64,000 nt of DNA from Cinnamomum chago (Eukaryota > Streptophyta > Magnoliopsida > Laurales > Lauraceae). The notes under the pieces are model-generated. The model saw only the letters and a program-made list of their open reading frames with translations. It was not told the origin of the DNA and ran no database searches. A program made the translations under genes and the position numbers. The stretch is from the NCBI GenBank assembly GCA_038049695.1, contig CP142456.1, forward strand, positions 66,739,922 to 66,803,921. Reading direction: 5' to 3'. Shown in pieces: positions 60,053 through 64,000 of this stretch. The number at the start of each line of letters is the position of its first letter. The stretch's first letter is position 1.

Positions 60053-61721
60053 AGTGGGTAGCGTTTGGATTCTCTTATTTTTGCTTCTTATACACTTAAA
60101 ACTTATTGAATCCGTTTTTAGAATGTTTGGTAGGGGTATTTACTGTGTCCATTTCAATTGGTTTTAAGAGGAAGGATGTATATAAAAAGAAGCCAGCAAA
60201 AGCACCTGATTTGAATAAGGGCTTAATGTCTGAAGCGGAAAGACTGGGTATGCTACAGTGAAACGGACGTCCTCATAGGACAGTCCGCTTTTTCATTTTT
60301 TTTAATTTATGGGACCCAAAATCATGATCCAGACCATTAGATATTTGCAGAAGGTCAAACACGGCCATGTGGCAAAATTTCAGCCGTTGATCTATCTCAG
60401 AACTCAAGATATTTGCAGAAAAACGTGAGCCCTTCGATTTGAAATTCTGGAAATTGTGCGCCCCATAATCATGATCCAATCTGTTGATTCTCTTTGGATG
60501 GCCAAAAACGGCCACAGGCCCCAAAATGAGCCTCTAAATCCAAGCGGGTCTTGAGAAATTTATAAAAATGTTTTTAATCGTTGATGTACCATGATTATTG
60601 ACTGAGTTTAGAAATTGTACAAGGGCAGTGTGGTTTTTTTTTTTGTACATTCAGCCACCAAATATCATTATCCAAATCATTGGATATATTCAGAAGACCA
60701 TGCACGATTATGGGTCCAAATTTTAGCTGTTGGATCATCATAGATTTGGAGATATTTACAAAAAAAACACAAACATTTATATCTACCTTTTCTAAAACCA
60801 TGGCCCCCAAATGCAAGATCCAAATCATTAAATGATGATCCAAACGGCCCATAGTCATTAAAATGTGGAACACATGTTTGGGATAAACTTTCAACCGTTG
60901 GATGATCACAGATCTTGAGATATTTGCAAAATGCCTAGACCATTAGATCTATTTTTACATGTGTCTTACCAAACAGTCTATTTTTAAAATATCTATGTCT
61001 TACCAAACAGTCAATTTGTAAAACATCAATTTCAAACTGCTCCATTTGAAATAGATCTATATCATACAGATCTTTTTCGTAAAGATAAGATTTGCCAAAC
61101 AATGATATAGATCTGTTTCAAATGGAGCGGTTTGAAATAGATGTTTCCAAAATAGTTAGTTTGGTAAGACCAAAAAATATTTGAAATAGATGCTTAGAAA
61201 TCCAATGGTTTATGGTTTTTTCATTAATTTCTTCAGATATAGCATGAATCGGGGCCTAAAATTTGGACTTGTAGTTATTTTCATTATTCCAAAGAGGATC
61301 AACGGTTCTGATCATTATTGTGTGGCCCCCAAAAGTTCAAAAATGTAGATCAATGGTTTCGTGGTTTTTGGTAAATATCTCAAGACTACATAAAGATCAA
61401 TGGTTCAAGTTTTAACACATAGCCGTTTTTTATCTTCTTAAGATTCTCAACGGATCGGATCATCATGTATGGTCCTAAAATTTTGAAAAAATGTTGGTGC
61501 GAAAATCATCGCATTATGTACAGTAGTCACACCCGTCTTCGCGCTTCAGATTTCTACGTCTACTTCAATTCTGCCACTTTTCGTTGCTTTTCAAAACAAA
61601 GAGATTTTGTCTTTATGCGTTTCCAAATAAAGGACGCCGTTTAGTTACCAAACAGACTTTTGGCCTTTTCAAACCTCTTTTAGGCAATAAGAGGTGGATA
61701 ATAGACTTGACAAACGGGCAC
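60053..61721. mobile_element. Harbinger-like element, about 1.67 kb, related to the 5944 family
   Basis: Ends are GTGGGTAGCGTTTGG and CAAACGGGCAC (imperfect inverted repeat), flanked by TAA. The interior repeats ATTTCAGCCGTTGAT, AAGATATTTGCAGAA and CCAAAATCATGATCC, as in the elements at 5944 and 14854. No transposase. The exact ends are approximate. Confidence 0.6.
61021..61146. repeat. Long inverted repeat with 45 nt arms
   Basis: Arms 61021-61065 and 61102-61146 are nearly perfect reverse complements (AAACATCAATTTCAAAC versus GGTTTGAAATAGATGTTT). The spacer is 36 nt. It would fold as a strong hairpin. Confidence 0.9.
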
Positions 61722-61886
61722 TAAGTCAGTCCACTAAAAACTTATCATCGATCTCATGAGCCTTATCTCAAAATTATATTCAAGCTCCTTAATAATCTCC
61801 CCACATTTAAGATTACAAATGTCCTTCACTTAATTAAATTGCTGACAATTATATTTGATTGACTTCTTCTATTCCTTGAGACCTTA

Positions 61887-62665
61887 GAGCAACTCCAACA
61901 GATGAGTTATTTTTCCAACTCAGCATGGAGTTGATATGCAACGGTAAAAAATGGTATGTGGGACGACCTCCAACAGCAACGGTAAAAATGAGCTGGAATT
62001 AACATATGGGTTGGTATGTCTTTTTTGGCATACCAAAAGGCAGCCTTCATTTCTTTCTTTTTTTAATATAATAATACAAGGGCAGTGGTTCAACCGTTGC
62101 ATACTTTATTTTCATCAGCTGGTGATATGATGCTCTGATATGATGGTAGTTAGTGAACGTTAGATTATAGCCGTTGCATTTTTTTTTTTACTTATTTGAA
62201 TTTTAATGGGTAATTATAAATTGTGAAAATTTGAGAAACTCTTGACCTTGGATATCTATAAATTATGAGTGTTTGAAGTCTTTTTTTCCCTCATTCACAC
62301 TATGGATTCTCAATTTCCTCATTCACAATATGAAGAAGCTTGTGATTGACAATAATATTATGTAATTTGATTTTACCTTTTCAATGAAAAATGGGTTTCA
62401 AGTACGTACAATTTGTACAGTTTTTATTTTTTAATAATTTATTACTTTAATAATATTTAAATCGTACCAAATCCCGTTAAATATAAATAAGATATATGTA
62501 ATAAAACAAATGAAGATTAAATGAAAAAAGAATAAAATAATAATTTGACATCTCTATTGGAGTTGCCCAAGTGAGATGTCAAATTTACATATGCCTTTTT
62601 TGCCACATAAGCCTTTATTTTTGAAAAAGGCATATGGAGAAATGAAGTACCTGTTGGAGATGCTC
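61887..62665. mobile_element. Harbinger-type MITE, 779 bp
   Basis: Ends GAGCAACTCCAACAG and CTGTTGGAGATGCTC are inverted repeats with one mismatch, flanked by TTA (61884-61886 and 62666-62668). AT-rich interior, non-coding. Confidence 0.88.
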
Positions 62666-63393
62666 TTACCATTCAACTTATTTGTCATGTGGAATAATTA
62701 AATCCACCTGTAGGATTTGACCTGGACAAAACTTATGAGTTTCCTCAAGAGGACATCATCAACCCATTTTAATACTGGGATGTGGTTTCCTTTAATAATT
62801 AATTTCCACCACACAAATAACAATATCTCCTAATTCACCGAGCTTATTAACTCAATATAAATCTCACCCTTTGATGAATTAAAGTGACAAACATTATATG
62901 CATGTGGCAATTAAATATTTTGGGATTAATTAAGAGCATAAGCAATCATAATAATCGATCATGAGGTATTTATTATCTTATTGAATCTGTAAAAGATAAC
63001 TAACAACCTCAACATGGGTCTGTTCAATACACAAAGTGTACTAGTGCAATAATCCAAGACATCAAATAGTCTCCTACGGTCAACACATACTAGGTCAGAA
63101 TATTACGCTATAATCATACTGATGGTGTGTCCAATTCCATCTAGGATTGTAAACCTATACTCATATTATACAAGGATCCGATAATTTGGTCTTCTGTGCA
63201 TAAGCCGAACTCTACACACCAGATTATCTATAATATAAAATATAAGACACACATCCATACTATGTACTAAATATAATGCAAACATTTTGCCCATATAGAT
63301 TCTCAATAAAATAGAAAGGACAAACTTCTATTAATTAATAAAACGAGTTTAATTACTAAAAGCAAGCTTTTAGTATACTACTCTATCAACGAG

Positions 63394-63652
63394 AACAATC
63401 TCCTTGGAGGGACAGAGATCGCTCCCCAAAGAGGAAGAGGAGGGGTGACATTAGAGATCGTCTGGGTCCTCCACCTCAAGAGCTGCAGCCAAGGTATGCC
63501 CCATGGCAGTTCACTCCCCTCAATGCTGCGGTGTCACAGGTGCTCTACGAGGTACAAAATAAGAAGTTCTTGAGGTGGTCACCTCGGATGAAGGCTGACC
63601 CCGCTCCACAGGATATAATGAAATACGTACTGCAAATATCACTAGGACACAG
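63394..63652 (+). pseudogene. Gag fragment of the second Tat-like element (continued)
   Basis: One frame encodes RKRRGDIRDRLGPPPQELQ, APWQFTPLNAAVSQVLYEV and FLRWSPRMKADPAPQD, matching the region of Tat gag just before the zinc knuckle. It ends at 63652, where an LTR begins. It belongs with 58192-59669. Confidence 0.7.
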
Positions 63653-64000
63653 TGTTGGGCAAAACACTGCACCACCATGACATAATCTAGAAGAATCTAC
63701 AAGCTCCCTTGTTGGCTTTTCTAGAATTCAAATACATCAAAAAGGTCTTAGCTTTTTCATCATTCTTCTAGAAAGAACCATTACAAGAGTTCTCACCCAC
63801 CTACACAAACGGACTTACTCTTTCCAGAATATTCAAGACCGACTTCACTTGTAGTGATGAATGAGACTACGTGGATTACTTGCCGTTCACATGAGAAACA
63901 CATCCACCGACCTTACACACCTATAAATATGAGGCCTTGCCTCATTTGTAAGACAAGTGGAACACAACTCAAGTGTGAAGTGAAGTCCACTTAGTAGAGT
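63653..64000 (+). mobile_element. Start of a copia-like LTR, running off the right edge
   Basis: TGTTGGGCAAAACACTG begins exactly where gag homology stops. CCTATAAATATGAGGCC near 63920 is a good promoter candidate. The end lies outside the window. Confidence 0.6.

Larger units (their letters stand above)
59670..63388 (+). mobile_element. Copia-type solo LTR split by two nested DNA elements
   Basis: It starts TGTTGGAACGG and ends TACTCTATCA. The flanks CCGAG (59665-59669) and ACGAG (63389-63393) are likely target duplications with one mismatch. Gag homology continues on both sides. Without the elements at 60053-61721 and 61887-62665 the LTR is about 1.27 kb. No copia internal region is present. 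Confidence 0.65.

Overview
This window is angiosperm nuclear DNA. It has intron-rich genes with GT..AG junctions, AT-rich spacers, and many nested DNA transposons, Helitrons and LTR retrotransposons of plant lineages. The species cannot be named from the sequence. Only two host genes look intact: an oligopeptide transporter (OPT family, minus strand, running off the left edge) and a caffeic-acid-type O-methyltransferase (COMT-like, minus strand, 49575-56266, four exons, complete). A third host gene, a PP2C-type protein phosphatase, survives as a pseudogene around 18150-21735 and has been cut by several transposons.

Layout. 73-8976: OPT gene. Its tiny first exon (8934-8976) lies 6.8 kb from exon 2, and intron 1 holds a Helitron, a PIF/Harbinger element and one copy of a duplicated block. 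9-17 kb: intergenic repeats, including Helitron ends, the second copy of that block (which keeps the empty Harbinger site), and a second Harbinger element. 17.9-21.7 kb: PP2C pseudogene split by a hAT element (18351-19680) and by an LTR-like segment. 21739-32919: complete 11.2 kb Ty3/gypsy Tat-lineage retrotransposon with TSD ATAAG and 676 bp LTRs differing at 7 sites. It has gag, protease, RT, two RNase H regions and integrase on the plus strand, an 11-unit hairpin-forming tandem array, and a spliced antisense ORF. It is young but coding-dead.

33-49 kb: Helitrons, a 1.6 kb Harbinger-like element with internal tandem repeats, LINE fragments, a copia-type solo LTR, a nuclear copy of plastid 5S rRNA with its spacer, and microsatellites. 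49.5-56.3 kb: COMT-like gene with a 4.5 kb first intron. 57-64 kb: remnant of a second Tat-like element whose gag is broken by a small hAT element and by a copia LTR. That LTR is itself split by two Harbinger-type elements, and a further copia LTR begins at 63653 and leaves the window.

The two intact genes have no evident functional link. Most of the window records serial transposon insertion. Several insertions can be ordered because target-site duplications, an empty site or a restored reading frame are visible. No CRISPR array, operon or confident tRNA gene was seen.
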